NCBI GenBank assembly: GCA_037974665.1
Contig: CM075773.1
Span: 50,701,417 to 50,765,416 of the forward strand
Direction: 5' to 3'
Length of the DNA stretch: 64,000 nt
From: Ehretia macrophylla
Taxonomy: Eukaryota; Streptophyta; Magnoliopsida; Boraginales; Ehretiaceae
Below the pieces are notes generated by a model, which made no database searches, was not told the DNA's origin, and saw only the letters and a program-made list of their open reading frames with translations. Of the stretch, positions 35,773-47,771 are shown in pieces. The position numbers and the translations under genes are program-made. How positions within the stretch are numbered: position 1 is the first letter of the stretch; the number at the start of each line of letters is the position of its first letter.

Positions 35773-36927
35773 CTATTGATCTCTCCAACTTGGACTTGAA
35801 ATAGGGAAAAATCCTGAAGGGGATAATGGAAATCCATAACCAGGAGAAGGAGGAGGTTGAGGACCTGGACCCAATATTCCAGACTGCGGCATGGGAGAAA
35901 ATGAGAAGTTAGGGGACAGAGGTGGAGGATGCTGATACCCTGGTGAAAGCAATGGATAAGATGAACGAGGCGATAACAAATTCAGGAAACCAGTAGGTGA
36001 TGGCAAAAAGAACTCAGTGGTAGGGGAGGGTAAAAGGGGAGGAGGACCATTGATTTGAGGAGAAGGCGAACGAGGCGATAACAAATTCAGGAAACCAGTA
36101 GGTGATGGCAAAAAGAACTCAGTGGTAGGGGAGGGTAATAGGGGTGGAGGACCATTGATTCGAGGAGACGGAAGCGGAGGGGGAGGACCATGCATCCGAG
36201 GAGGAAGAGGAGGTAAAGGACCATTCCCACGTGGAGATGGTAAAGGAGGAGGACCATTCATCCTAGGAGATGGAAGAGCTGGGACAGGAGGATTTGGCAG
36301 TAGACCAGGTGCCTGAGGTTGAGGTTGGTTTTGACCCGAACCCTGAAACAGTGACTGAACGTGAGGTTGTGGCTGAGGCTGAGGTCGTGATTGCTGTTGT
36401 GGTTGTGGTTGTTTTGCCCCCGAATCTATCGAGTTTTGAAGGTAACGCATATAGAGAGAAGTAGGTGACTCAGCTGTATTTCTCCTAAAATCATTAGGGG
36501 CAGGTGGCAACATACGCGGAGATGTTTGAGGTTGACCATACTGGGGTAGAGGTCTTACGTAATTATTATTATAAGGCCCTGCTGCCATTAGTGGAGGCCG
36601 CGCTGGTGCTGGAACGGGCGCTGGAGGATGAATGGCCATTGGGGGCCGATTTATTGGAGTCAAAGGTGGAGGCCTTATCCTTTGTAACCGATTACTTGGC
36701 GGTTTTGGGGGATTTTGAGGTGGCCTATGTGGTGGTTCATGTGAAGGTGAACCCGTCAGCTGCTGAACTATAATCCGAAAATCATTCTTATTAATGTTAT
36801 AAACCTGAGGCTGTGGTTGCGGCCTAGCAGCATTAGCAAAATTTGGTTGGTGAATCGGACTCTTCCTTATATTCTTCCCCATCTTATTCACACCCAACAG
36901 ATCATTCTGCCGGTTCGAATTATCCAT
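35773..36927 (-). CDS. IKU1: VQ-motif protein, HAIKU1-like
   Basis: This 384-residue proline-rich nuclear protein has a VQ motif, FRIIVQQLTG, at residues 50-59. The motif is the part known to contact WRKY transcription factors. The N-terminus (LGVNKMGKNIRKSP, then PQVYNINKNDFR) is the hallmark of HAIKU1/VQ14, which acts in Arabidopsis endosperm growth and seed size. The remainder is Pro/Gln-rich with repeated PPPLPSPR phrases and ends SPSW. The frame is one exon, as is usual for VQ genes, and is uninterrupted. Residues ~252-322 hold an in-frame direct duplication of a 35-residue unit (listed separately). The start is the first ATG in frame with the conserved N-terminus. The upstream leader could hold an intron (GTAATTTC near 37,170 to AATAG just before the ATG), which is an inference. 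Function by homology only. Confidence 0.92.
   Translation of the reverse strand: MDNSNRQNDLLGVNKMGKNIRKSPIHQPNFANAARPQPQPQVYNINKNDFRIIVQQLTGSPSHEPPHRPPQNPPKPPSNRLQRIRPPPLTPINRPPMAIHPPAPVPAPARPPLMAAGPYNNNYVRPLPQYGQPQTSPRMLPPAPNDFRRNTAESPTSLYMRYLQNSIDSGAKQPQPQQQSRPQPQPQPHVQSLFQGSGQNQPQPQAPGLLPNPPVPALPSPRMNGPPPLPSPRGNGPLPPLPPRMHGPPPPLPSPRINGPPPLLPSPTTEFFLPSPTGFLNLLSPRSPSPQINGPPPLLPSPTTEFFLPSPTGFLNLLSPRSSYPLLSPGYQHPPPLSPNFSFSPMPQSGILGPGPQPPPSPGYGFPLSPSGFFPISSPSWRDQ
35963..36172 (-). repeat. In-frame 105-bp tandem duplication in the VQ gene
   Basis: Two adjacent 105-bp copies start GAACGAGGCGATAACAAATT on the + strand, at 35,963 and 36,068. They encode the same 35-residue Pro/Ser/Leu-rich unit containing TEFFLPSPTGFLNLLSPR. 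Only a few bases differ, so the duplication is recent relative to the gene. Confidence 0.95.
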
Positions 36928-37700
36928 TTCAACAACCTATTACCTCAGTCAACTAACTACAAACAATATAATCTCAACTCTCTCTTACTTCTTCAACAAA
37001 ACCCCACAATTTCAAACCATACTAGAGCTTAAAACTATACACAAAAGTTTATATTTCAAGCTCAACAGCAACAATCACCTCACAGAATATAAACATTTCA
37101 ATTAATCCAAAGCTTTAGATGAAAACCCAATACTTCAACTCAAGCTGAGAGATCAATTAGCGCAAGAAATTACCATAAAGACCCAAACTTTATCGAAATT
37201 TTCAACTGACCCCCAACAGATATCATCAAAATAAGTCCTCAAAATTGTAATTGAAGCATCATAAAGCTCAAATTTTTCTATTTCTTTTGCTTGTTCTTGT
37301 TGAAGCAACCAAAACCCATGATCCAATCAGCTTCAATTTCTCAACAAATGATTGATTTTTCCACCAAGTTAAACAATACCCAAATCTTCTTTTGCTTTGC
37401 AGAGCCCAAAAACAGCATAAAAATTCAATCTTTATTCTCTTTCTTGATGCTTAGATTTTCATAGGAGTTTACAATTCTAAAAAAACACCTTAAAAATCTC
37501 AGCTTTATTCGAAAAAGTTTCAGAAAATTGCAAAAGATGGACAGAAATGAAACGAGAGAAGAGAGCAATTTACGCCTTCACTTGCGGCTGCGCCACGTGG
37601 ACTCACTGCTTTGAAGGAATTTCCTTTCCTTTCCTTTCCTTTGCTTTCCCTTTCTTCTTCTTCTTCTTATCAATCTTTTTCTCTCTATGAAGACTTTTCC
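36928..37700 (-). promoter_or_regulatory. Leader and proximal promoter region of the VQ gene
   Basis: The minus-strand leader runs from the ATG to about 37.6 kb. A G-box-like GCCACGTGGAC lies at 37,592, and a CCTTT/CTT pyrimidine-rich tract lies at 37,620-37,670. The transcription start is not visible. One leader intron is possible (see the gene). Confidence 0.4.
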
Positions 37701-40151
37701 TCTGTAGAAACAGCGGCTAAGGATTTAGCTGAAAAAGTTGTGTGTGTTTTGGGGAGGCGAGGTATGGTCAAACGGGGGAAATGAGATGGAAATAGGAAAG
37801 AAAGGAAAGGAAATGGGTGGATTTTTGTTTCCTTTCGGTGAGTGGGGCCTACTTTCAAAACTAGTGATGGCATAATGACGTAAGAGAATACGTATTTAGT
37901 CTACTCAGGTGTGCAAATAATATTTTTAAGTTCGGCTCTAAATATCATTCTATCACGTCTTGAGTTCAGGACCTTAAATTCATAGACAAAATTAATATTA
38001 TTAGCATAATAAGTAACTACTTAATTACTTGAGTTTTCTTTTTTAGTAAGCTCAATTTAATTCTTATATCTACAATACTTATTTATAAACTTCTCATATT
38101 CATAATCTTCTACCGATGTGAAATATTACATATATCATACCAAAAATCATCTATTTCATTACAGGAATTTGTATATTTTATTATATATATATAACTTTTG
38201 TTTATGCAATAGGTGAAGAAACATTAATGTTGATAATATATAACGTCATGACTCATGCGAGAATGTAAGCTTGGTTTAGTGTATTACTACTATGAATATT
38301 GATATTCTATTATTTAAACGTTTCGTATACTAAATATTAAATCTTTATTTATGCAATGGCTGATGAACATAATTATCGATAATATATAACATTACGAGAA
38401 ATTGCAAGCAATATTGTAGTGTAATACGACGAGCTGTTATGATGATCCTTTAAGCGGGTTATTAAACAAAATTTGAATATAGATTCTTAATGTAATAAAA
38501 AAGTAATCAAGTGCATAATTATCAAAATCAATACGATTTACGATTCATATATTATGATTTGGTTTAATTTACACTCAATGATACAAATCAACATGTGAAC
38601 AAAAAATATACATGAATTCGACACTGAGTTAAATCAAATCGTAATAAATCTTATAATTCAGCGTATAGTTCAACAATTTTGTTAATTCGGTATGATTCTC
38701 TTTTATATTAAGCTAGGGCCTAGGTTAGGTTACATTATTCTTGGTTTTTGGGGTTTTTTTTAATGTTATTTAAATCATAATAAAGCTTAGTGAACCACAA
38801 TAAGAAGCCAAAGATAAAAGTGATGAAGAGAAACAGTCGTTATTGTTATTGTTAATAGTATTTTTTTGGTGACAATATTGTTGTAACGATCTTTCAGTTT
38901 GCGTACTTCAAATGCATGTAAATTTTAAATCTATTAAATCAGTAGGATTAATGATTTAATACGATACATTATTTTAAAAAAATATTTTAATGCAGAATAC
39001 GATACACAATTTAATAATTATGGTCAAGTGTTATGTCGATGTCAGAAAGTAAGGAAGAAATTTTATTGCAGTCGCAGTTGAGAAGAATTGATTGTGGAAC
39101 CAAAGGGTGTGAATAAGATGGACTTGTCACGTGCTCCATCACGACTTGTTTTAGTCTTTGTTGTAATCGACCAAGTTCACAATAGAGGGGGATGCAAATA
39201 CACCTTTTGTTTAAGGGTTCTCATTGAACTAAATAGATTCTCACCTCGCCCTAAAAGAAAGAAAAAAAAAAAAAAGACTAAATAGATGTTGACTTTGATT
39301 TGCATTCAATAGTTGAAGCAAAAAGTATAGACTATTTGGAAGAAATGTTTGTTAGATCATCCAAATCTTGTGAACACTCTTTTTAATTTAAAACTATTGT
39401 AACATTATGATCAATCTCATATACATCTTTTTGAAAAATTCTAAAAAAGAATTATCGTATAAATGATAAGTGTCTAGTCTGTCGTGTGTATCTCAAATGC
39501 CGTGCGAGACACACATGCCAAACTAAGCACTTATTGTTTGTGAGACTTGTCTCATTATTTCAACTCGATATATAAGTGAATGAGATTATTCTAACTATAT
39601 ATTAAAATATAATTGAAGTCAATTGTCAATAAAAAGGTACCTGACCTACATACAAAAAAAATAACAATATAAAATCAAAAAAGATGGAAAATACTAGACT
39701 TGGAGATGCGAGAAATACAAGAATATTTGGCTAATAAAATTTTGCTGACGTCAAGAAAGAATCAACAATTCAATATGCGAACATGCATTAGTTGTGCGAG
39801 AGGCTTTTACTATGTGATTTTTTTTACATCGAGATTGATTAATCTATAATTTTTTCCGTTTAATGATGTTTATAGACCAAAAATATATATATATATATGT
39901 GATCATGCATTACGTCACTCTCCCATTCCTCCAGAAATAATAGTTCACGACGTTCAATATATCTTTTGTTTTGTCTTTTTTTTGTCGTGAAATTCAATAC
40001 AGCGTAGAATGAAATATGAGAGACAAAAGCATAGGGTGGATACCATCAAATTCAATTATTGTAGTACATGCCCGTAAGTATTGGCTGGTGTGATTGAGTA
40101 ATAATTTATACTATCTTGAGCAAATTAAAATTCAGTTCAAGTATGATAGAC
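37701..40151. other. AT-rich intergenic stretch
   Basis: No gene was recognised. A short frame at 39,088-39,285 ends in a poly-Lys artefact of an A-run. (TA)n tracts lie near 38,180 and 39,884. Confidence 0.6.
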
Positions 40152-40660
40152 GAGTAAATTATTTGTCGCTTTTTTGTATTTTGTTCAAAATACTCATTCA
40201 CCCTTTGTATTTTTAAAATAGGCTCATTACCCCCCTGTGATTTTTAGAATGAGACTGACCACTCCCTCCGTTAAAAAAGTCGTCTAATTTAACAGTAATT
40301 GCAACACACAGGCTTAAAATGCGATTTTTTAATGCTTTTGGTTTAAATAAATTTGTTGCTGAACAAAAATACCATTTTAGTAAATTACTTGCCGCTCCCA
40401 TGTATTTTGTTCGAAATACTCATTTACCCTCTGTAATTTTAAAATAGGCTCATTATCCCCCTGTATTTTTTTGATTTTAACTTTATGTAAGGGTATAACG
40501 ATCAATTAATTAATTTGGTAACGTTTATTAACGGAATAAGAGATTTTGAGTGTGTCAGCTTAATCAAAAAAATATAAGAGAATAATGAGCCTATTTTAAA
40601 AATATAAAAAGTGAATGAGTATTTCGAATAAAAAATAAATAGACGACAAGCAATTTACTC
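40152..40660. mobile_element. MITE with 10-bp target duplication and doubled left arm
   Basis: The element starts GAGTAAATTATTTGTCGC and ends GACGACAAGCAATTTACTC, giving terminal inverted repeats that extend about 75-80 bp. It is flanked by TATGATAGAC (40,142-40,151) and TATGATAGGC (40,661-40,670), a 10-bp direct repeat with one mismatch. That length fits Mutator-type (9-10 bp) insertions. A second copy of the left arm lies inside at about 40,378-40,460, so the element holds two left arms and one right arm. No coding sequence is present. Confidence 0.8.
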
Positions 40661-40670
40661 TATGATAGGC

Positions 40671-41246
40671 TGACCACTAATGATACGCCTCCATCTTTTG
40701 TTGATTTGCAGTAGCTTAGACAAGATCTAAGATTCGTATAAAGTCACTTATTGCTTTAAAGATTAATGTCAACATGTTTCCACGAAGTAAAATTAGAAAG
40801 AAAAGAAAAAAGTAAATTTCATTGAAATTGTGATTGTGATTGTGATTGTGAAAATAAGGGTAAAGATTATAAATAGTTCATTATTTTTTGTTTAATTGAC
40901 ATTTTTATTCATTATTTTTTTAAATAAAAATTTTAGTCTATTATTTTTAACATTATTGATGCATTAGTTCAACTTTTCTTTTTTATCTAATTTTTAACAT
41001 TAAAATCATGATGCACACTAAAATAGTTTATTTTTTTATTAGACCAATTAGATCAAAGATAACGGACTATTTTAACATTAACAAATAATGATTTATTTTT
41101 TTATTAAAAAAAATTAAATAGTGGCTATTACTTTGCCAAGATGTAGGCCACCAAAACAACTTTTAAGTCTATACTATAGTACTATGATTTCATTTTTTAT
41201 TTGAAGGGAGATTTAGTCGATATATACATCAATGCAAAAAGAAAAA
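40671..41246. other. AT-rich intergenic stretch
   Basis: No gene. A short GTGATT microsatellite lies at about 40,828-40,851. The 40,870-41,110 part has repeated TTTAATTG/TATTTTTT runs but no clear boundaries. Confidence 0.6.
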
Positions 41247-41618
41247 GAGAGAATGACTCGTTTGGTCCTAAACATTTAATTGTTTTGATATTTTGGTCTC
41301 AAACATTTTAAATCAGACACTTTAGTCCTAAACGTTTAACTTATGGAATACCGTTAGTCCATTCATGAATTCTATTAAAATTCCTCCGTTAATGTCACAT
41401 GAATGGCACGCGACAAGTTTAAAAAAAAAAAAAACCATACAGGACTATTTTCATCATTTAGCTTACAATCTATTTTTTTCACAAATAATCACTCGATCCC
41501 AATTCTCCCCAATTCTCTACTCTTCTCTTTTCAATGTAAGAACCCTAACCCTAACCCTAACCCTATTCCCATCATCAAATGACAACTTCAAATCGGCTAT
41601 CACCAAGCAACAACAAAT
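41247..41618. repeat. Left long TIR of the Mutator-like element
   Basis: About 370 bp match the right TIR in inverse orientation with small indels. The left TIR includes four CCCTAA units (41,541-41,565) where the right TIR has a single ACCCTAA. Confidence 0.75.
41541..41565 (+). repeat. Four CCCTAA units (short telomere-like tract)
   Basis: The tract reads AACCCTAACCCTAACCCTAA plus CCCTA. The unit is 6 bp, unlike the 7-bp CCCTAAA of most plants. It lies within the left TIR of the Mutator-like element, where the other TIR has only one unit, so it probably arose by local slippage. Confidence 0.85.
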
Positions 41619-41924
41619 CACTTATGGATTCTTCATCTCCATACAATAAATATCAAGCTCATACTTGCCTTTTGTCTCGTTATATTTTACAAATTGAATT
41701 ATAAATACTTTGCCAAAAAATTAAATACTTTACGCAAAAATTTAAAAAAAAACAAAAAAGAAAAGCTGAAAAATAATATTTGTTTGAAGTTTTCTTCAAA
41801 CTCATCACTATTTGTAATAGTCTTTGCTAACAATTACACTGTTGTGCGAGCAATGGATGTTGACCTACGTCAATATGAGAACAGTGTGAGTCAATACAAA
41901 AATAGCTCAAAAGTGATTACACAT

Positions 41925-42709
41925 TGAAGAGATTTACACTCAAAATATGTTGTATACAGTAGAACCTTTTTAAATTAATACTCGATAAATTAATAATCTC
42001 TTTTAATTAATAAAAATGTTTGGTCCCGACTTGGGCCAATGTAAAAAGTTGATAAATTCGATAAAATTATAAGATAATACATTTAAAAATTTTCTTTTGT
42101 ATTTTATTGACCCAAATATTTCATTAATTAATAATTAGCTAAAAAGTACATAATAAATTGACTATGAGGTTTTTTTAAAATATAAATCAGGAGTAACTTG
42201 TGTTTTGTTGAACTTCAAATCAAGTTGAATCTCATATTTAATTATTTTAAGAGAAAACATTTAAATAATCCTACAAGGATTACAATACAAGATTAGACAA
42301 ATTAGTTATCATCCTAATTCTTCAAGAACTTAGATACAAGATTAGATAAACTTTGTTCTAATCATACTAAATTAAATTTTATCTTTTATTCTCATTACTT
42401 ATCCTTTCAAATTGGACCGAAAAAATACAAGTCATTTTTTAAAAAAAGACATCATAATTATAGTATGTTTACTATAAAGCCAAAAAAATTAAAAACATCT
42501 CTATAAATTAATATACCGCTAAATTAATAGAATTTAGTGGTCCCAACGCTATTAATTTAAAGAGGTTCTACTATATTTTTTGTATGTATAATGTTTACAA
42601 GTGTGCTTATTTATAATACATCAGTAATTGAAGATAAGTATACAAGCTGTGAGAAGATAAGTACAAATATGCCAAGCACAAGACTAATCAATCTAACACA
42701 TCGTTATCA
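41925..42709 (-). repeat. Left (3') LTR of the nested Copia, split by a MITE
   Basis: It starts TGAAGAGATTTACACTC and ends ATCGTTATCA. It is 785 bp long, of which 619 bp are the MITE and its TA duplication, leaving the same 166 bp as the partner LTR. Confidence 0.95.
41957..42573. mobile_element. Emigrant/pogo-type MITE inside the Copia LTR
   Basis: This 617-bp element has termini CAGTAGAACCTTTTTAAATT and, on the minus strand, TAGTAGAACCTCTTTAAATT. It is flanked by TA duplications (41,955-41,956 and 42,574-42,575). The terminal CAGTAGAACCTCTATAAATT type and TA target are those of Emigrant/Lemi1 (pogo-like, Tc1/mariner superfamily) elements of plants. Comparison with the undisturbed partner LTR proves the insertion and its exact ends. 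No transposase is present. It is the youngest of the three nested layers. Confidence 0.92.
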
Positions 42710-42711
42710 TG

Positions 42712-45700
42712 CCTCCTCAAGCCAAGTCAGGGCCCGAACGGTGAGATTGTGTCGAAGAGATGCAAACTGTGCACGTGAGAGAGGTTTGGTCATAATGTCA
42801 ACAATTTGATCCGCAGTAGAAATGAACCGCACACGCAAGGACCCAGAAGCAACTTTTTCCCTAACGAAGTGTACTTCAATTTCTATATGCTTCGTGCGAG
42901 CATGGAAGACAGGGTTAACTGTGAGATATGTAGTTCCGATGTTGTCATACCATAATACAGGTTGCATCAACGATTGACTGCACAACTCAGCAAGAAGGGA
43001 CTGAATCCAGCAGAGCTCAGCAGTTGCAAATGCAATCGCGCGGTACTCCGCCTCAGTACTCGAGCGCGAAGTCGTAGTTTTCTTCTTTGCAGTCCACGAA
43101 ACTAAATTAAGCCCCAAGTAAATGCAGTAGCCATGAGTACTCCTGCGACCATCCAGGCATCCAGCCCAGTCGGCATCTAAATAGGCATATAGTTGAGTCT
43201 CTGAAGAAGGTGTGATAGTAAGACCATAACCCAACGTACCCTTAACATATCTTAAAATTCTCTTGACTGTCGACCAATGCACATCAGTGGGTGAGTGCAT
43301 GAATTGACATACCTTGTTCACAGCAAACGTAAGATCCGGTCTAGTATTCGTGAGGTACTGGAGTGCACCCACCACACTGCGGTAGTGCGTAGGATCGGTT
43401 AGTGGGTCACCATCATATTGCGAAAGATGTTGCGAAGTAGCTAGCGAAGTGGCAACTGGTTAAGCCGCTTGGAGACCTGCACGAGCAATTAGCTCAGTAG
43501 TATATTTCGTTTGATAAAGCCGAAGACCATTATCAATATGCTGAGCTTGTAAGCCTAGAAAATAAGAAATTGGACCAAGATCTTTGATTGAGAATTGGCG
43601 GTGCAATGCATCTAGAATAGACTGAATAACTGCCGAAGACTGACCAGTAACAAGGATATCATCAACATAGACCAACACAAACACAGGAGCAGTTGATGAG
43701 GGGCGAATAAATAATGAAGTATCCGAGATTGAAGAAGTAAAACCCAACTGCATAAGAAATGTACTAAGTCATGAGAACCATGCCCTAGGAGCTTGCTTAA
43801 GACCATAAATTACTTTCTGAAGTTTGCACACATATGACAGATAGGAAGGATGAACAAAGCCCGGTGGTTGAGCCATATAAACATCTTCTTGTAAAACACC
43901 ATGCAGGAAAGCATTATTAATATCAAGCTGTTTAATTACCCAATTCTGCGATGTAGCAAGAGATAGCACAATTCTAATGGTGGTCGGCTTAACAACAGGA
44001 CTGAATGTCTCAGTATAGTCAAGCCCTTCTTCCTGATTGTAGCCTTTTACAACGAGACGAGCCTTCTACCGCTCAATAGAACCATCCGACTTATGCTTTA
44101 TACGGTACACCCACTTTCAACCAACCAAATTGATTGTCGATTTCGGTGGCTCAAGAACCCAAGTACCATTCTGAAGCAACGCATTGTATTCCTTATCCAT
44201 AGTTGTACGCCAGTGAGAACATTTGGATTCTTGAGTGTATGATGTTGGTTTGGTGTCAGCGAAAGAAGATGACACAGTAGTGAAGGTGATATGGTTAGGG
44301 TATGTACGTGGAACACGAGTATTATCCCGCGTCCGCGTAACCATGGGATGAGTAGATGTGGGAATGGGTAAAGATGCAGTAGTAGGAGAAGGCAGCGAAG
44401 AATTTATGGCAAACGGGGAGGTGGTGACACGTTGAGGAGACATAAGCACATCACGATAGGTTGGTTGACTAGGCTGTGTAGGAGGTGATGAATGAGCGAG
44501 GGATGAGGAGTTAGTAGCTGGTAATGGAGACTCATGGAGAGATGGCGGCAGATTTTGTGAGGTAGGAGAGGTGGTGGGAGTGGACAAGGTAGCAGGCACG
44601 ATGGTTGAACTGTTAATGGACTGGACAGGTGCCAGCACTTGCGATGGTTGAGTACTAGAAATGGGAGAGACAGGTGGAGGGGGCACATCGGTGGTAGTAG
44701 AGGGAAAGGGCTAGCTGTTTGTGGTGAAGCAACAGACGAACCAGAAAGTGGAGGTGTAGTAGACACGACATCATGAGAGGATGGTAGAACCGAGAGAACA
44801 CCACGGGCAGACTAGATATTTGCGCTGGTTTGGCAAAACAGAAAATGAGTTTCGTCAAACACAACGTGACGAGAAATATGAACCTTGCCAGTTATGAGAT
44901 TGTAGCAGCGATACCCTACGTGACATGGACTATACCCGATGAAGACACAAGGTTGTGTTTTGGGGCTTAACTTGTCGGTTTTTACAGGACCAAGGTGAGG
45001 GTAACACAAACTTCCAAACACGCGGAGAGTGGAGTAAAATAGCGAAGTATTGTATAGGACCTGAAAGAGAGATTGCTATAAAATGACGGGAGTAGATAAA
45101 CGATTAATGAGAAAGACTACAGTGGTGAAGGGCTTAAGCCAAAACTGTTTAGGAAGAGCCGCATGAAAAAAGAGAGTAGCACCCATTTCTGTAACATGGC
45201 AAATTTTGCGCTCAGCTAGGCCATTTTTTTCTGGCGTATAGGGACATGAGATGCGATATTGTATACCCAAGGAGTCAATGATTGTTTTAAAACGTCCTTG
45301 AGTTAATTCTCTAGCCCCATCACATTGAAATGATTTTATTGTGGAATTAAAATAGTTTTCACTAAGCTGCTTGAAATGTATAAAAGAGTCAACACAGTCA
45401 TTTTTGTGTTTCAAGGGATAGATCCACGTAAAACGACTGAAGTCATCAATAAATAAAATGAAGAAATGGTAATCAAAGAAAGACGAAACTGGAGTCGGGC
45501 CCCAGATATCACAATGTATTAGTTCAAGAGGAAAACGAGCGATTTTATTAGATAACTGAAACGGAAGTTTATAGCTTTGGCCTTGCATACATGAGTTACA
45601 AATCTTATTTAATCTGGATGTACCACTAACACTAAAAAAATTCCTAGAACTAAGTGTAGACAAAACAGAATGAGCTGGGTGTCCCATCCTATTGTGCCAG

Positions 45701-47170
45701 ACTTTAAATGGTGCACGAGCAGAAGCAGCAAACGCAACATGGCTGGAAGATGTGGATGCAAGAGGCAGGGAGAGTGTGTAGAGTTTTGAATCAACGCGGC
45801 CCGTGAGTAGGGGAGTCCCGATGTGGAGGTCCTTGACAACACAACAAGAAGGAGTAAACTCGAGTGAATCATTATTTTGCTTAGTAAACTGAGAAACAGA
45901 AAAGAGGTTGTGAGTAATATGAGGAACATGTAAAATGTCGTTAAGTGAAAATTTACGATCTGAAGCGCAAAAAGTAGAGGAGCCAGTGTGAGAAATCGAA
46001 ATAGACTTACCATCACCGACAAACACTTGATTATTACCAGTGTAGGGTTAGATGTTTTGCAACAGAGAAGGATCGGAAGTCATATGCAAAGATGCCCCAG
46101 AGTCTGGGATCCATGGCCGAACGAAACTAGACCCAGACGAGCCAGAAAATGCAGGTTGTTGCTGATAGTGATAACCTGCGTAGGAAGAGTTGAAGCAGCT
46201 ATTTTTGGACTGAGAATAACGATAGCGACACCACGCCGCCAAGTGACCAGTCTTTTGGCAAATCTGACATGTCATGCGAGAGTATTTGTTGTTGGATCGT
46301 GAAGCCTATGGGGTTTTGGAAGAGTTAGAGTTGGAGTTTGGATTTGAAGTTTGGGTTTTGTGGACGGGACTGTTGGCTTCATGAGTGATGGTGGCAGATT
46401 GTAGTTGAGTGGTGAGTGCTATAGTGGTGTTGGTGGAGTCATGAGAAGAAAGAGGGTCATCCAAAAGAATCCTCTGTTCGTATACGAGGAGTTTAGCCCG
46501 AACGTGGGAGAAGGATGGAATGTCTACCAACTGTTCGACAAAAGTAACAAACGGATGATGTTCCTTGGGGAGACCTTCGAGAGCTGCACTAACCATGTCT
46601 GAATCAGAGAGAGCATCACCAACTGCGGCAAGAGCAGTAGTGACAGTGTGTATTTGCTGGAGATACTCGGCGATAGAGAGATTGCCTTTTTTTAAAGTAC
46701 GCAATTGAGCACGCAAAAGGGATTTGCGTGCCATATATTGTTGTTGGAATGACTCGTGAAGGGACTGCCAGAGAGAATGAGCAGAGTCAAAGCCTGTTGC
46801 CTGATGAACGAGAGACTCTGAGAGAGTGGACATGATACATGTTGTGACGAAACGATCATAACACAACCAATTGTCCAATTCAGAAGCAATGGTCACATGA
46901 TCGTGGTCAGTAGCAGAGTCGGGAAGAGTGGGTTTTTTGACGTAACCCAGGAGCTTGTTGAAGGTAAGGAAATTGAGCATCTGGGTTTGCCAAGTCAAGT
47001 AATTGGAGTGATCGAGAAGTATAGTGACATAGAGCTTGACATTAGCGAACAGTAAAGAGAAGATGGAGACAGAGGATATGGTGGTGGAAGTAACAGTGGT
47101 GGAGGACTAAGCAGGGGCGATGGAGGGAGCTGCGGTGGAGGACTGAGCAAAGGCGATAGAGGTCATGGTG
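42712..47170 (-). pseudogene. Copia gag-pol region of the nested element (fossil)
   Basis: On the minus strand, the order from the right LTR is UBN2-type gag (~46.3-47.1 kb), CCHC knuckle CQICQKTGHLAAWC (~46.25 kb), protease DSGASLH (~46.1 kb), pre-integrase VWHNRMGHP (~45.7 kb), integrase with LIHCDIWGPTP and PYTPEKNGLAERK (~45.2-45.5 kb), RT with [10 protein letters not shown] and YVDDILVTG (~43.6-44.2 kb), and RNase H with [14 protein letters not shown] and HARTKHIEI ending near 42.71 kb. A Ser/Pro/Thr-rich linker lies between integrase and RT. It is broken in several places. Confidence 0.93.
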
Positions 47171-47281
47171 GATTAACTAGAGAGGAGAGAGTAGCAAAGG
47201 TGATAAGTGTTTGATGGGATTTGGACGAGATAGTGTTTGGCTGTAGGAAGGATTGTTAGTCTAAGAGGTCTGCTGATACCA

Positions 47282-47447
47282 TGAAGAGATTTACACTCAA
47301 AATATGTTGTATATTTTCTGTATGTATAATGTTTACAAGTGTGCTTATTTATAATACATCAGTAATTGAAGATAAGTATACAAGTTGTGAGAAGATAAGT
47401 ACAAATATGCCAAGCACAAGACTAATCAATCTAGCACATCGTTATCA
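47282..47447 (-). repeat. Right (5') LTR of the nested Copia
   Basis: This 166-bp copy starts TGAAGAGATTTACACTC and ends ATCGTTATCA, directly followed by the target duplication CACAT. It is unusually short for Copia but complete, since both ends match the partner. Confidence 0.95.
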
Positions 47448-47771
47448 CACATTATTATATTACAATCCTGAAACTATTCTTCCACTTATAATACTTTACT
47501 AATAAATTAATATACCGACTTTACTACTGCACACTATGACACACTTTAAACTTAAAATGACAAAAAAAAAACTTAAACTATTATACATTAATAGCAACAG
47601 TCACACACAAAAACCTATATTCTCTACACTTCTTCTCTCCACACTACATGGACACACCTCACAAGACTCTCAATACACCAAGACTTCTTCTTGAAGAGAA
47701 GTAAGAATGTCTAAGCTAATAAATATAATAATGGCACTTAGGAAAAAGAAAAAAAAAAGTTGTTGGTACCT

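Larger units (their letters stand above)
41925..47447 (-). mobile_element. Young Ty1/Copia retrotransposon nested in the Mutator-like element
   Basis: The element lies on the minus strand and is flanked by a perfect 5-bp target duplication CACAT (41,920-41,924 and 47,448-47,452). LTRs are short (166 bp). The primer site TGGTATCAG lies next to the right LTR on the minus strand, and the purine tract TTGAGGAGGCA lies next to the left LTR. All Copia parts are present in order. Apart from the MITE inserted in the left LTR, the two LTRs differ at only 3 of 166 positions compared by eye (about 2%), so insertion is recent, of the order of a million years with usual plant rates. Coding parts carry several breaks, so it looks nonfunctional though full length. 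Confidence 0.95.

Noticed and set aside
36122-36773. Glycine-rich and other + strand frames opposite the VQ gene
   Set aside because: They are shadows of the Pro-rich coding strand of the VQ gene.
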